Origin: Robertmurraya dakarensis
GTDB lineage: Bacteria > Bacillota > Bacilli > Bacillales > Cytobacillaceae
Assembly: GCF_900156875.1 (NCBI RefSeq)
Contig: NZ_LT707409.1
Span: forward strand, 2,003,957-2,067,956
Direction: 5' to 3'
DNA: 64,000 bases
Shown here: positions 37,098 to 47,367 of the stretch, piece after piece
Layout of the letters: every line of letters begins with the position of its first letter
How positions within the stretch are numbered: the first letter of the stretch is position 1
The notes under the pieces: model-generated
What the model was told of the DNA's origin: nothing
Database searches by the model: none
What the model saw: only the letters and a program-made list of their open reading frames with translations
Translations under genes and position numbers: made by a program

Positions 37098-38269
37098 TAA
37101 AATTCCCTCGCAAATTGACGTTGTTTTTCTACTGTTTCGATTAAAGTATCCATCCGGTCAGAATAGAACTGTTCAACGATCGCAGATGCAATTTCCCAAG
37201 CAATAACGTTCTCAGCAACAACTGCAGCTGCTGGTACTGCGCAGCTATCAGATCTCTCAATGCTTGCTGAGAAAGGCTCTTTTGAATCAATATCTACACT
37301 TTGAAGCGGCTTATAAAGGGTCGGAATAGGCTTCATAACACCTCTGACAACTATCGGCATCCCAGTCGACATGCCGCCTTCTAATCCGCCTAAACGGTTC
37401 GTTTTACGAGAATACCCTTCTTCCTCATTCCAAACAATTTCATCATGCACTTCACTTCCAGGCAGGCTTGCAGCTTCAAAGCCAATCCCAAACTCAACAC
37501 CCTTAAAGGCATTAATACTGACGATAGCTCTAGCAAGTTTGGCATCAAGCTTACGATCATAGTGTACATAGCTGCCAACACCTGAAGGCATTCCTTCGAC
37601 AATAACTTCAACAATGCCTCCGATAGAATCTCCATTAAGCTTCGCTTCATCAATTGCATTCATCATTTCTTTTTCTGCTTTTGGATCTAAACAGCGAACC
37701 GGGGAATTTTCAGTAATTTCCTTTAATGAGCTGATTGATTCGTAGTTACTAACATTACTTTTGATTCCGCCGATTTCTACTACATGTGACGCTACTTCGA
37801 TACCAAGAAGAGATAGAAGTTTTTTCGCAGCAGCTCCTGCTGCCACCCTAACAGTCGTCTCTCGTGCTGAGGAACGTTCAAGCACATTTCTTAAGTCACG
37901 ATGACCATATTTTATTCCGCCATTCAAATCAGCATGTCCCGGTCTCGGTCGGGTAATTTTGCGTTTTATCTCTTCATCGTCACCTGCTTCTAGAGGTTCT
38001 TGTCCCATAATTTTTGTCCAATGTTTCCAATCATCATTCTGAACAATAAGGGAGACAGGTGATCCAAGAGTATAGCCATGTCTAACTCCACTGCCAATCT
38101 GAACAGTATCTTTTTCGATTTGCATTCTGCGGCCTCTGCCATGTCCTTTTTGACGCCGTGCTAGTTCGAAGTTAATATCCTCCGAAGTTAATGGCATACC
38201 TGCTGGTAAACCCTCAATAATTGTTGTTAATTGGGGGCCATGTGACTCTCCCGCTGTTAAATATCTCAT
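37097..38269 (-). CDS. aroC: Chorismate synthase
   Basis: 390-residue FMN-dependent enzyme making chorismate from EPSP (called aroF in B. subtilis). Starts [15 protein letters not shown]. The three signatures are present: [22 protein letters not shown], and the C-terminal [36 protein letters not shown] lies between them. The start at 38269 after GAAGGAGGAAAGAGTA matches the family. First gene of aroC-aroB-aroH. Confidence 0.97.
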   Translation of the reverse strand: MRYLTAGESHGPQLTTIIEGLPAGMPLTSEDINFELARRQKGHGRGRRMQIEKDTVQIGSGVRHGYTLGSPVSLIVQNDDWKHWTKIMGQEPLEAGDDEEIKRKITRPRPGHADLNGGIKYGHRDLRNVLERSSARETTVRVAAGAAAKKLLSLLGIEVASHVVEIGGIKSNVSNYESISSLKEITENSPVRCLDPKAEKEMMNAIDEAKLNGDSIGGIVEVIVEGMPSGVGSYVHYDRKLDAKLARAIVSINAFKGVEFGIGFEAASLPGSEVHDEIVWNEEEGYSRKTNRLGGLEGGMSTGMPIVVRGVMKPIPTLYKPLQSVDIDSKEPFSASIERSDSCAVPAAAVVAENVIAWEIASAIVEQFYSDRMDTLIETVEKQRQFAREF

Positions 38270-38459
38270 TACTCTTTCCTCCTTCAACTCATTAAAGGAT
38301 TATGTATCAATATAACATACCCTTAAAAATAAAAATAGTAAAAGATTGAAAATTATCATAAAATTTATTCCATATAAAAGCGTGTTTAATTTGGCAGACG
38401 TCTCCGAAATAGCAAAAGGAAGGAGCTATAAGAAATACTGCCCGATGAACCTTCGTTTC

Positions 38460-39239
<780 letters not shown>

Positions 39240-39320
39240 TTACTCCCTATGTTTTACTTCTATTTAAGTATAGCGAAAAATTAGAAAAAGAGTGGATTTT
39301 TTAAAAAATTAATTACGAGA

Positions 39321-39360
39321 CAAAAAAAAAGCACTTGCACATTAAATATGCAAGCACTTT
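39321..39360 (-). terminator. Terminator of ndk
   Basis: Twelve-base arms AAAGTGCTTGCA / TGCAAGTGCTTT, followed on the minus strand by TTTTTT, just after the ndk stop. Confidence 0.88.
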
Positions 39361-39366
39361 CTTTTA

Positions 39367-39813
39367 TTAGTTTACCCATTCATTAATTAGCTTCGAATAT
39401 GAAACAAGCTCCTCTTCTTTAAAGAAAAGTGAGATTTCACGCTCAGCACTTTCAGGTGAATCTGAACCGTGGATTACGTTTTTACCTACGGTTACACCAA
39501 AGTCTCCACGAATCGTGCCTGGAGCTGCATCTTTTGGATTAGTTGCGCCCATCATCCCGCGTGCAGTAGCAATCACGTTTTCACCTTCCCAAACCATTGC
39601 AAAAACAGGTCCAGAAGTGATAAAGTCAACTAGTTCCCCAAAGAAAGGACGCTCCTTGTGCTCTCCGTAATGTGTTTCAGCTAACTGTTGAGGAATGTTC
39701 ATTAATTTAGCGCCAACCAATTGAAAACCCTTTCTTTCAAAACGATTTACAATTTCTCCAATCAGATTGCGTTGTACTCCATCAGGTTTAACCATTAAAA
39801 ATGTCTTTTCCAT
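39367..39813 (-). CDS. ndk: Nucleoside diphosphate kinase
   Basis: 148-residue Ndk, which exchanges gamma-phosphates among NTPs and dNTPs through a phosphohistidine. Starts [17 protein letters not shown]; the active-site signature [16 protein letters not shown] holds the catalytic His near residue 115, and [10 protein letters not shown] precedes it. The start at 39813 follows AGGAGTGGAG. An upstream in-frame extension is not supported by a ribosome site. Probably cotranscribed with hepT upstream. Confidence 0.97.
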   Translation of the reverse strand: MEKTFLMVKPDGVQRNLIGEIVNRFERKGFQLVGAKLMNIPQQLAETHYGEHKERPFFGELVDFITSGPVFAMVWEGENVIATARGMMGATNPKDAAPGTIRGDFGVTVGKNVIHGSDSPESAEREISLFFKEEELVSYSKLINEWVN

Positions 39814-39905
39814 GAACTCCACTCCTAAAATTCGTATGTATAAAGAATACCTATTACAGGCAGTCCATGAAAATATTAACATTGTTTCCCTTTTTTCGCA
39901 ACAGC

Positions 39906-40868
39906 TTAAAATTTTCGTTTTCCGATATAAAGAGCAATATCGTGAAGAGTTTTTCGTGCACGGTTATTAGGCAGTTCATTTAGAATATCAAGAGCTTTAT
40001 CTAAGTATTGATTGCTAATTGCCAATGACTCTTCAATCGCACCAGAATCCTTAATGAGGGTGATAATCTTTTGGATTTCAGTATGAGTCATTCCTTCATG
40101 AACCTTCACTATTTCAGATCGGATTTGGTTATTTTTCATCGCAATTAATACAGGAAGCGTTACATTGCCTTGAAGAAGATCCCCTCCAGCCGGTTTTCCT
40201 AATTCTTTCTCGGTTCCTGTAAAATCTAAACAATCATCCGTAATTTGATAACTCATCCCCACAAAATAACCAAAACGGTAAAGCATCTTATGTATTTTTT
40301 CATCTGCCCCTGCAGCAACAGCACCCAGCTGACAGCTCGCTGCAATCAATAAGGCTGTTTTTCGTTTGATCCTAAGTAAATAATCTCGCAGATTTTGATC
40401 AAAGCGATATTTATCTTTAATTTGTTCAATTTCACCAATGCAAAGCTCAACAATGGTCTTGGATAATATTTTATGCGCGATTGGGTTCTCAATATTTGTC
40501 ATCAGCTCCATACCTTTGGCAAATATATAATCCCCAGTATACATCGCAATCCGATTATCCCATTTCGCCTTAATCGTCGGTTTCCCGCGGCGAATTTCAG
40601 CATCATCAATGACGTCATCATGAACTAATGAAGCCATATGAATTAACTCTAAAGCAACCGCAACATTTTTGATGTTTTCGATATCGTACTGACCGAATTT
40701 CCCTCCAAGCAACACAAAGACTGGACGGATTCTTTTTCCGCCAGCATGCAATGTATGCAGAGAGGCTTGCTGCAATAAAGAGGACTCTGTTTGGATGGTC
40801 TCCTCTAATGCTCTCTCAATTTTATTAATATCCGAATTCAAAAATGAATACATCATTTTCAACTTCAT
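39906..40868 (-). CDS. hepT: Heptaprenyl diphosphate synthase component II
   Basis: 320-residue trans-prenyltransferase, the catalytic large subunit of the two-part enzyme making the C35 side chain of menaquinone-7. [20 protein letters not shown], the first Asp-rich motif [12 protein letters not shown] with [16 protein letters not shown], and the second Asp-rich motif [11 protein letters not shown] with [12 protein letters not shown] are all present; it ends IGKRKF as in B. subtilis. The ATG at 40868 follows GGTGAATCAG. Confidence 0.96.
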   Translation of the reverse strand: MKLKMMYSFLNSDINKIERALEETIQTESSLLQQASLHTLHAGGKRIRPVFVLLGGKFGQYDIENIKNVAVALELIHMASLVHDDVIDDAEIRRGKPTIKAKWDNRIAMYTGDYIFAKGMELMTNIENPIAHKILSKTIVELCIGEIEQIKDKYRFDQNLRDYLLRIKRKTALLIAASCQLGAVAAGADEKIHKMLYRFGYFVGMSYQITDDCLDFTGTEKELGKPAGGDLLQGNVTLPVLIAMKNNQIRSEIVKVHEGMTHTEIQKIITLIKDSGAIEESLAISNQYLDKALDILNELPNNRARKTLHDIALYIGKRKF

Positions 40869-40966
40869 CTGATTCACCAGCTTTAATCCTCTCTACAATA
40901 AAAAGCGCAAAGGCTTGAATCTTCGATTGTCTTTATTAAGCAACATTTTGCCATAGAGGTTAGTAC

Positions 40967-41677
40967 TTACTTTCCTTCTTTATGGCCGATATGGACTGCG
41001 GCAGCCCCGCCGCTGTAGGGTTTATACATTACCTTCTTAAAACCAGCTGTTTCAAATAACTTCGCAAGCTCCTTCATTCCCGGAAAATCTCTTGCAGATT
41101 CATTCAACCATGCATATTCATTATAGCTTTTTGCAAATAATTTCCCAAACATCGGCATGATGAAGCGGAAATAAAAGAAAAATAATTGTCTATAAATTGG
41201 CAAGGTCGGCTGAGATGTTTCAAGGCATGCTGCTATACCACCTGGTTTTAATACACGATTCATTTCTTTTAATACCTGAAGATAATCCGGAACATTTCGC
41301 AGCCCGAATCCGATGGTCACATAGTCGAACGAGTTATCCGGAAAAGGCAATTCCATCGCGTTTCCATGTATTAACGTTGCATGATTCAAGTTCATATCTT
41401 TGATTTTTTGTTCGCCGACTTTAAGCATATTTTTGCTGAAATCCAGTCCGACTACTTCCCCTTCAGGGCCAATTTCCTTAGCCAGCGCGATCGTCCAGTC
41501 ACCCGTGCCGCAGCAAACATCTAATGCTTTTCGGCCTTTCTGGACATTCATTCTCCGCATCGTATCTTTTCGCCATCTTTTATGCATTTGAAAACTGATG
41601 ACAGAATTCATCTTATCATAATTATCCGAGATTTTTTCAAAAACACCATGAACACGCTGTTCTTTAGATTGCTGCAT
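40967..41677 (-). CDS. menG: Demethylmenaquinone methyltransferase
   Basis: 236-residue SAM-dependent MenG/UbiE enzyme, last step of menaquinone synthesis. [35 protein letters not shown] (SAM site), [28 protein letters not shown] and [14 protein letters not shown] are family signatures; it ends [14 protein letters not shown]. Start at 41677 after GAAGAAGGGTAGAG. Between the two hep subunits, four bases after hepS. Confidence 0.96.
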   Translation of the reverse strand: MQQSKEQRVHGVFEKISDNYDKMNSVISFQMHKRWRKDTMRRMNVQKGRKALDVCCGTGDWTIALAKEIGPEGEVVGLDFSKNMLKVGEQKIKDMNLNHATLIHGNAMELPFPDNSFDYVTIGFGLRNVPDYLQVLKEMNRVLKPGGIAACLETSQPTLPIYRQLFFFYFRFIMPMFGKLFAKSYNEYAWLNESARDFPGMKELAKLFETAGFKKVMYKPYSGGAAAVHIGHKEGK

Positions 41678-41681
41678 AACT

Positions 41682-42503
41682 CTACCCTTCTTCCGCAAAT
41701 GATTTTGCAACAGGTTGATGCTGATCCAAAATAGTTTGTATTCGTTCAGCGACCAATTCATTTAAAAGCGGAACCTTACTCTGTGCTTTAATTAATAACT
41801 GGATGGAATAATCTATATAGCGATCACATATATGAAGCAGATAGTTTTCTTGTTCAAGGGATAATTCTTTTGTACTGTGATCCTGTTTCGGAAAAGCTAA
41901 TTTCTTTAGTGCATCAAAGACAACAGATGAATTTTCACTTCTAAATTGATCCTTTTCAAACATTAAACGCTTTATAAATAAGAAATTTGAGACTATGTCG
42001 TCCCAAACATTCACATGTAAATAACCAATTAATTTGATCAAAAGTGAACTTTCTATTTTCATGATGGAGTTCATAAGTTTATCAATTCCATCTACTTCTT
42101 TTTGATACAGGATTATTTTTTGGTCGTTAACGGTTTCAATTCCCTCCGCTAAAACACGTATAACATCGATTTCATTATGATTGGAAAGAAGTTTGTAGTA
42201 GAGACCGCTGTAGTATATGCCAGCTAATACGGTTAGCTGCCTATTTCTATGGTTTCTATCGCCTGTCATTGCATTGGTCACTTTTTCATGGGTATCAAGG
42301 GCGACCTGTAATAGCATCGTAGACGTTGCATAATTTTCTAGTTGAGCAAATGGAATATCGATATGATCTAGAACGGTGACAGCCATGAGTAGCTTATCTT
42401 CATCAATGACTGGTGCTTCAATATGCTGGGATAAGAAAGGATGATTAATATTTCCTTCTATTTTGTCCCTTACATGATCTAGTTTTTTTTGAAGGTTCTG
42501 CAT
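41682..42503 (-). CDS. hepS: Heptaprenyl diphosphate synthase component I
   Basis: 273-residue HepS, the non-catalytic small subunit that sets product length with HepT. Helical protein with the family stretches [52 protein letters not shown] (typical) and a Lys/Glu-rich C-terminus. ATG at 42503 follows AAGGGTGATTTC. A sigma-A promoter lies ~70 bases upstream, so hepS-menG-hepT form one unit. Confidence 0.93.
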   Translation of the reverse strand: MQNLQKKLDHVRDKIEGNINHPFLSQHIEAPVIDEDKLLMAVTVLDHIDIPFAQLENYATSTMLLQVALDTHEKVTNAMTGDRNHRNRQLTVLAGIYYSGLYYKLLSNHNEIDVIRVLAEGIETVNDQKIILYQKEVDGIDKLMNSIMKIESSLLIKLIGYLHVNVWDDIVSNFLFIKRLMFEKDQFRSENSSVVFDALKKLAFPKQDHSTKELSLEQENYLLHICDRYIDYSIQLLIKAQSKVPLLNELVAERIQTILDQHQPVAKSFAEEG

Positions 42504-42570
42504 GAAATCACCCTTGTTCCCCAAAATTCTTACTATGTAAAAAGTTCATTTTTTTAATCGTTGAAATTGT

Positions 42571-42599
42571 ATACTATCCTCAAACAAATGCATTGACAA
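42571..42599 (-). promoter_or_regulatory. Sigma-A-type promoter of hepS-menG-hepT
   Basis: TTGTCA, 17-base spacer, TAGTAT on the minus strand, between mtrB and hepS. Confidence 0.6.
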
Positions 42600-42693
42600 T
42601 TATAACATAAAAGAATTTATTGTGGGCACGTTTAATTAAATATAAATTATTCTGTATTATTTACAATGGTCAACTTTCATAATTTTACACTGG

Positions 42694-42924
42694 TTATTTT
42701 TGTTTATGTTCGCTTTCTACTTCTCCATAAGAGGTTAGAATTTTAGCATGACCTCGTATTTTGATGGCTGATGTATGCTCCGTAAATTGTGCAATCATCA
42801 CTTCACCTTTATCAAGCTTTTCTGAATGATGAAATCTAGTGTCTGTACCTCTAGTTAGACCAATCACATTAACACCATCATCAACTGCTTTTATTACAAT
42901 ATAGTCTGTCTGTTTACTTTCCAT
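42694..42924 (-). CDS. mtrB: Tryptophan RNA-binding attenuation protein (TRAP)
   Basis: 76-residue TRAP monomer. Eleven copies form a ring that binds tryptophan and wraps trp leader RNA at G/UAG triplets. SDYIVIKA-type start ([20 protein letters not shown]), [35 protein letters not shown] and KILTSYGE are diagnostic, including the RNA-binding Lys/Lys/Arg (KIRGHAK) residues. It follows folE as in the B. subtilis mtrAB operon. Notably no trp genes lie in this window. Confidence 0.97.
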   Translation of the reverse strand: MESKQTDYIVIKAVDDGVNVIGLTRGTDTRFHHSEKLDKGEVMIAQFTEHTSAIKIRGHAKILTSYGEVESEHKQK

Positions 42925-42999
42925 GTGATCACTTCCATTTCATGTATATAAATAATTCATTTTACAGATCTGACAAAGACATCTGCCATGAAAATATTC

Positions 43000-43566
43000 T
43001 TATGATTTTATCAGTGAAAGTACCTCAGCTCTTGCATTAACATCATCTGCTAAATTCCCTCTGACTGCCGTTGTCACTGTTTTAGAGCCAGGCTTCTTCA
43101 CACCGCGCATAGTCATGCACATATGTTCAGCTTCTACAACAACCATCACACCATGCGGCTCTAATTTTTCCATGATTGCATTTGCAATAGTCGAGGTAAT
43201 TCTTTCTTGCAGCTGCGGACGCTTCGCTACTGCTTCCACTGCCCTAGCAAGTTTGCTTAGGCCGGTAACCCTCCCATTTCTCGGGATGTACGCTACATGC
43301 GCTTGTCCATAAAATGGTACTAAATGATGTTCACACATTGAATAAAATGGAATATCTTTCACTAAAACTAGTTCTTCATGGTCTTCCCCAAAAACTGTCT
43401 CAAAATACTCTTTAGGATCTTGGTTCAAGCCCTCAAAGACCTCTTCATACATTTTCGCCACTCGTTTTGGAGTATCCAGTACTCCTTCTCTATTCGGGTC
43501 TTCTCCAATTGCTTCTAATATTAAACGCACCGCTTCCTCTATTTGGGCACGATTGACTTTTGACAT
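43000..43566 (-). CDS. folE: GTP cyclohydrolase I
   Basis: 188-residue zinc enzyme converting GTP to dihydroneopterin triphosphate, the first step of folate synthesis (mtrA in B. subtilis). [20 protein letters not shown] has the zinc Cys and catalytic His residues; [21 protein letters not shown] and [16 protein letters not shown] (second zinc Cys) complete the site. AAGGAGGATGCAGC precedes the ATG. Followed by mtrB after ~75 bases. Confidence 0.97.
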   Translation of the reverse strand: MSKVNRAQIEEAVRLILEAIGEDPNREGVLDTPKRVAKMYEEVFEGLNQDPKEYFETVFGEDHEELVLVKDIPFYSMCEHHLVPFYGQAHVAYIPRNGRVTGLSKLARAVEAVAKRPQLQERITSTIANAIMEKLEPHGVMVVVEAEHMCMTMRGVKKPGSKTVTTAVRGNLADDVNARAEVLSLIKS

Positions 43567-43715
43567 GCTGCATCCTCCTTAGCCATATAAAATGGCCGCT
43601 ATCTTCTTTTTACTGTCATATAACGATGAATGACACTGTACATAAGTATAACATTAACATATTAGCATAGTCATTTTCATTCAGGCAAAGATGAAGATTC
43701 GAATTTCTATTACAT

Positions 43716-43747
43716 GAAAAAAGCCCACGCATAAACGTGAGCTTTTT
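43716..43747. terminator. Terminator of hup
   Basis: AAAAGCTCACG / CGTGGGCTTTT arms with a short loop; on the minus strand TTTCATG follows. It lies just after the hup stop. Confidence 0.75.
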
Positions 43748-43780
43748 ATAAAAAACTATGCTTAAAGTACTCTTATGTAA

Positions 43781-44053
43781 TTATTTTACTGCATCTTTAA
43801 GCGCTTTACCTGGTTTGAAAGCAGGCACCTTGCTAGCAGAAATTTCGATTTCTTCACCTGTTTGCGGGTTACGTCCTTTACGAGCAGCACGTTCACGAAC
43901 TTCGAAGTTACCAAAACCGATTAATTGTACTTTATCACCGTCTTTTAAAGCATTTAAGATTGTATCAAAAACAGCGTCAACCGCTTTAGTTGCGTCCTTT
44001 TTAGAAAGTTCGCTTACTTCAGCAACTGCATTAATTAATTCTGTCTTGTTCAT
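43781..44053 (-). CDS. hup: Histone-like DNA-binding protein HU
   Basis: 90-residue HU (hbs/hupA in Bacillus), an abundant nucleoid protein that bends DNA as a dimer. [21 protein letters not shown] start, [24 protein letters not shown] arm with the conserved Arg-Asn-Pro, and [14 protein letters not shown] end are classic. The ATG at 44053 follows AGGAGGTGAAAGGC. A long AT-rich upstream region holds several promoter candidates. Confidence 0.98.
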   Translation of the reverse strand: MNKTELINAVAEVSELSKKDATKAVDAVFDTILNALKDGDKVQLIGFGNFEVRERAARKGRNPQTGEEIEISASKVPAFKPGKALKDAVK

Positions 44054-44412
44054 GCCTTTCACCTCCTCCCAAAAAGTTCAAAACTCAGTAACAATAGCAC
44101 TTGTATCATCATTTTTTAACAAAATTACTGAATTCTATACGTAGAGACTAATCTTTGGTCCCGTAAACCCTATATTAAGTGTTTGAAATTTAAATTTCAA
44201 CCATTTTTCCGTTAGAAACCTTTATATATAAGGCTTTTCTTACGCTTCAACAGTAATTCTGTTAAAAGATTATCATAATCATTTATGGTTATCAAGGAAA
44301 TTTAGCGAAATAATGGTAATCTATTCATATTTCATGACATTTTTAGTATTTTTGTCGATAATTCTTGATATTTGACCCAATATCTCCTTTTTAAATAGTT
44401 GTTAAAATACAC
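44054..44412 (-). promoter_or_regulatory. AT-rich promoter region upstream of hup
   Basis: About 360 bases without a gene. Minus-strand promoter candidates for hup: TTGATA-17-TAATCT (44267-44295) and TTGAAG-18-TATAAA (44221-44250). A perfect palindrome lies nearer the gene at 44183-44200. Multiple promoters are known for hbs in B. subtilis; which are used here is not visible. Confidence 0.5.
44183..44200. repeat. Perfect 18-base palindrome upstream of hup
   Basis: TTGAAATTTAAATTTCAA reads the same on both strands, 130 bases before the hup start and downstream of the two candidate promoters. It could be an operator or a bent-DNA element. Confidence 0.55.
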
Positions 44413-44440
44413 AAAAGAAGACCCCAAAATGGAGTCTTTT
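44413..44440 (-). terminator. Terminator of spoIVA
   Basis: AAGACTCC / GGGGTCTT arms around ATTTT, followed on the minus strand by CTTTTGTG, just after the spoIVA stop. Confidence 0.7.
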
Positions 44441-44449
44441 TCAATAAAA

Positions 44450-45928
44450 TTATAGAATTATGGCAATTAAACCACCGGATCCCTCATTGATTATTCTTTC
44501 TAGTGTCTCTTTCAATTTATATCTTGCATTTTCAGGCATTAACGACAGTTTAGCTTGAATTCCTTCTCTAACGATAGAGCTTAAGCTGCGCCCAAAGATA
44601 TCAGAATTCCAAATAGAAAGCGGATCATCCTCAAAATCTTGCATTAAGTATCTTACTAGTTCTTCACTTTGCTTCTCCGTGCCAATGATAGGCGCAAACT
44701 CGGATTCTACATCTACCTTAATCATGTGAATGGACGGTGCTACCGCCTTTAGCCTTACCCCAAATCTTGCACCTTGACGTATAATTTCAGGCTCATCCAG
44801 GCTCATATCTTCAAGTGAAGGAGCGGCAATACCATAGCCAGTCTGTTTGACCATTTTGAGAGCATCCGAGATCTGGTCATATTCTGCCTTTGCATGTGCA
44901 AAGTCTTGCATTAATTCAAGCAAATGATCTTTCCCGCGGATTTCAACGCCGACAATTTCCTTTAGGATGCTGTCGTATAATTCATCTGGTGCGAAAAGGT
45001 CAATCTCAGCAACCCCCTGCCCCATTTCAATCCCTGCTAAGCCTGCGTGATCAATGAATTCATACTCGCTAAACACACTGACAACCCTATCAACATCACG
45101 TAATCTTTTTATATCTTTAACGGTGTTCTTCACTGCCTCTTGATAGCTTTGACGAAGCCAGTGTTCTTCTTTCAACACCATTACCCAGCTAGGAAGATTG
45201 ACGTTAACTTCAAGTACCGGGAATTCGTATAATGCTTCACGCATAACGCTTAATACATCTGTTTCTCTCATGCCTTCAACACTCATGGCTAGAACTGGGA
45301 TATCATATTTTTCGGTTAATTCATTTCGAAGCGCTTCTGTGTTTGGGTGCTGTGGTTGAACACTGTTGATCACGATAATAAAAGGTTTCCCAACCTCTTT
45401 TAGCTCAGAAATAACTCTTTCCTCTGCTTCAATATAATCTGAGCGAGGTATTTCACCAATCGTTCCATCAGTTGTAATGACTACACCAATGGTAGAATGT
45501 TCTTGAATAACCTTCCTCGTTCCAATTTCTGCTGCTTCATGGAATGGTATTGGTTCTTCATACCAAGGTGTACTGATCATTCGAGGCCCATTTTCATCCT
45601 CGTATCCTTTGGCACCTGGTACGGTATAGCCAACACAGTCCACTAAACGAATATTTACATCCAAACCTTCTCCTACATGTACGGTAGCTGCCTGGTTTGG
45701 AACAAACTTAGGCTCTGTTGTCATAATGGTTCTGCCAGCTGCACTTTGAGGCAATTCATCTTGGGTACGAGCCCGATCAGCTTCATTTGCCATATTTGGC
45801 AGTACTACTAACTCCATAAACTTTTTTATAAAAGTAGATTTACCTGTTCGAACTGCTCCTACAACCCCTAAATATATATCGCCGCCCGTTCTTTCGGCAA
45901 TATCTTTAAAAATATCTACCTTTTCCAA
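44450..45928 (-). CDS. spoIVA: Stage IV sporulation protein A (coat basement ATPase)
   Basis: 492-residue SpoIVA, made in the mother cell; it hydrolyses ATP to polymerise around the forespore as the base layer of the coat and is needed for cortex. Walker A VGAVRTGKST (about 23-32), Walker B region RLVDCVGYTVPGAKGYEDENG, and the conserved C-terminus GSGGLIAIIL are nearly identical to B. subtilis. The true start is TTG (LEKVDIF) after AGGAGGGGATCAC, giving exactly 492 residues; an upstream ATG gives 17 unsupported residues. Monocistronic, with a sigma-E-like promoter. Confidence 0.97.
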   Translation of the reverse strand: MEKVDIFKDIAERTGGDIYLGVVGAVRTGKSTFIKKFMELVVLPNMANEADRARTQDELPQSAAGRTIMTTEPKFVPNQAATVHVGEGLDVNIRLVDCVGYTVPGAKGYEDENGPRMISTPWYEEPIPFHEAAEIGTRKVIQEHSTIGVVITTDGTIGEIPRSDYIEAEERVISELKEVGKPFIIVINSVQPQHPNTEALRNELTEKYDIPVLAMSVEGMRETDVLSVMREALYEFPVLEVNVNLPSWVMVLKEEHWLRQSYQEAVKNTVKDIKRLRDVDRVVSVFSEYEFIDHAGLAGIEMGQGVAEIDLFAPDELYDSILKEIVGVEIRGKDHLLELMQDFAHAKAEYDQISDALKMVKQTGYGIAAPSLEDMSLDEPEIIRQGARFGVRLKAVAPSIHMIKVDVESEFAPIIGTEKQSEELVRYLMQDFEDDPLSIWNSDIFGRSLSSIVREGIQAKLSLMPENARYKLKETLERIINEGSGGLIAIIL

Positions 45929-45979
45929 GTGATCCCCTCCTGAAATCCCGAGTAAGTGGGAGAATAATCTTTTCATCAT

Positions 45980-46006
45980 ATTGTATAGACAGTTTATATT
46001 TATGAC
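45980..46006 (-). promoter_or_regulatory. Candidate sigma-E promoter of spoIVA
   Basis: GTCATA, 13-base spacer, TATACAAT on the minus strand, close to the sigma-E consensus, ~50 bases before the TTG start; spoIVA is a sigma-E gene in B. subtilis. Confidence 0.55.
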
Positions 46007-46163
46007 GTTGTCCTACAATGTTATGACACTTTTCTAAGAAACAACCCCCTTCTTTTAAAAACCTCTCATCCGTATTTCATCTTTCATTACATACTTTTTT
46101 AATTTAATTTATAAAAAACAAAACCCTTCTCCTACAATATATTCTGAGGGAGAAGGGTTATGA

Positions 46164-46877
46164 CTATTTCGATAAAAAGATTGGTTCTTTTGTGCTGGAA
46201 TCGATTGTATACGGCAGCGAATAGGCAGGAACAAACATAGACTCTTCTATTAGAATACTCCTGATATCATCGCCTGGTTCGAAGTTATGGTTTTTATTTT
46301 GCATGATCTGGTATAAATCGCTCCGATAATCCACATAAATTTCTGCATCACCTGTAATAACATAAGAAAGATTCTGACTGGTAAATGGGCTTATGACAAC
46401 CGGCTCCTCTTTAAAGCCCAGCTGTTCATAATCTAATGTATAAACATTTTCTGCTACCTTTTCTTTAAATGGCGGAAATCCCTGCATTTTAATTCTCAAA
46501 TTCAAGTCCCTAATGGTCTCAGCAATCCTTAAATCAAATATTTTCACAGTTGGATTTGTTTCCACATCAATTAGAACATATTGGAATACACCGCCTGATT
46601 CATAAGCATTTCCTGGTGCTTCTGCAATATAGGCTGGTGCAATTTTGCTAAAATCAATTAGATACTTTTGATAGATGGGCGTATCCATCTCTTTTGTCTT
46701 GATTGGGAGAATCCCCCCGTTATCCTGCTGAAATTGGTCCACTGCTTTTTGTACCGATTCAACCTGATCAGCATAAGGCATTTGATTCTGCACAAGCTTG
46801 TCTTCAGGGTATGCGCATCCAGCTATAAGTGACATCACTGTGACCAAAATCAGGATTAGCACTGATTTTTTTTTCAT
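46164..46877 (-). CDS. yphF: YphF lipoprotein
   Basis: 237-residue predicted lipoprotein of the YphF family. Signal peptide KKKSVLILILVTVMSLIAGC with the lipobox Leu-Ile-Ala-Gly-Cys, so it is anchored outside the membrane. The rest (VQKAVDQFQQDNGGILPI, YIAEAPGNAYESGG) is a mixed fold of unknown role. In B. subtilis it lies in the yphE/yphF sporulation neighbourhood. The ATG at 46877 follows GAAGGATTG. Followed by a 150-base gap toward spoIVA. Confidence 0.82.
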   Translation of the reverse strand: MKKKSVLILILVTVMSLIAGCAYPEDKLVQNQMPYADQVESVQKAVDQFQQDNGGILPIKTKEMDTPIYQKYLIDFSKIAPAYIAEAPGNAYESGGVFQYVLIDVETNPTVKIFDLRIAETIRDLNLRIKMQGFPPFKEKVAENVYTLDYEQLGFKEEPVVISPFTSQNLSYVITGDAEIYVDYRSDLYQIMQNKNHNFEPGDDIRSILIEESMFVPAYSLPYTIDSSTKEPIFLSK

Positions 46878-46908
46878 TAAGATCAATCCTTCTAGTCTAT
46901 GTATTTAC

Positions 46909-47109
46909 TTAATCGGTCGGCCCAGTCATTACAACAAAGAAGATAATGATACCGGCTAAAACCATAAATATAAATGCTAAAAGTGAAAATATAAATTTGA
47001 TTACACGATTCTGAAGTTTAAAACGACTAAAATAAACTAAAACAATGGAAATAAACATAAATCCCATTGATCCCAGTGAAATCCACATTTTCATCAAACT
47101 CGCCGACAA
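46909..47109 (-). CDS. yphE: YphE, DUF2768 small membrane protein
   Basis: 66-residue protein with two membrane helices (about 7-26 and 37-60) joined by a basic loop (RFKLQNRVIKF), DUF2768/YphE family, function unknown. The best start is TTG (LSASLMKMW) after AAGGAGAGG; an inner ATG at codon 6 is a fallback. It precedes yphF by about 30 bases and is probably cotranscribed with it. Confidence 0.82.
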   Translation of the reverse strand: MSASLMKMWISLGSMGFMFISIVLVYFSRFKLQNRVIKFIFSLLAFIFMVLAGIIIFFVVMTGPTD

Positions 47110-47202
47110 TTGTATCCTCTCCTTTTTCCGAGAAGTATTATAACATACGAAATGATACTTTCATATGGAAAACCTCTGGTAACCATTTTGATACACAGAA
47201 TA

Positions 47203-47245
47203 TAAAAAAAGACTAAAGTAAGGCAGGGGCCTCCTTACTTTAGTC
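47203..47245 (-). terminator. Terminator of the der-gpsA transcript
   Basis: Perfect 13-base arms GACTAAAGTAAGG / CCTTACTTTAGTC with a nine-base loop, followed on the minus strand by TTTTTTT. Its 5' arm contains the stop codon of the 36-residue ORF. Confidence 0.9.
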
Positions 47246-47350
47246 CAGTTCGACTAAATACTCCATCCAGCTATTCGTTACACCAGGTTGCTTCGTTGCA
47301 TTGTATGCAGAGAAGGCTAATATCGCATCGTCGAAAGCCCATGTTTCCAT
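47240..47350 (-). CDS. Candidate 36-residue microprotein downstream of gpsA
   Basis: An ATG 17 bases after the gpsA stop opens a 36-codon frame beginning METWAFDDAILAFSAYN and ending WMEYLVELD. The frame stays open upstream into gpsA, and its stop lies inside the operon terminator, the usual place for a last gene. Composition (Trp, Tyr, Phe, Asp, acidic) looks protein-like rather than random. The weakness is the ribosome site: only AGTGA lies before the ATG, so translation may depend on gpsA. No known family recognised. Confidence 0.4.
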   Translation of the reverse strand: METWAFDDAILAFSAYNATKQPGVTNSWMEYLVELD

Positions 47351-47367
47351 AAATTCACTAAAATATT

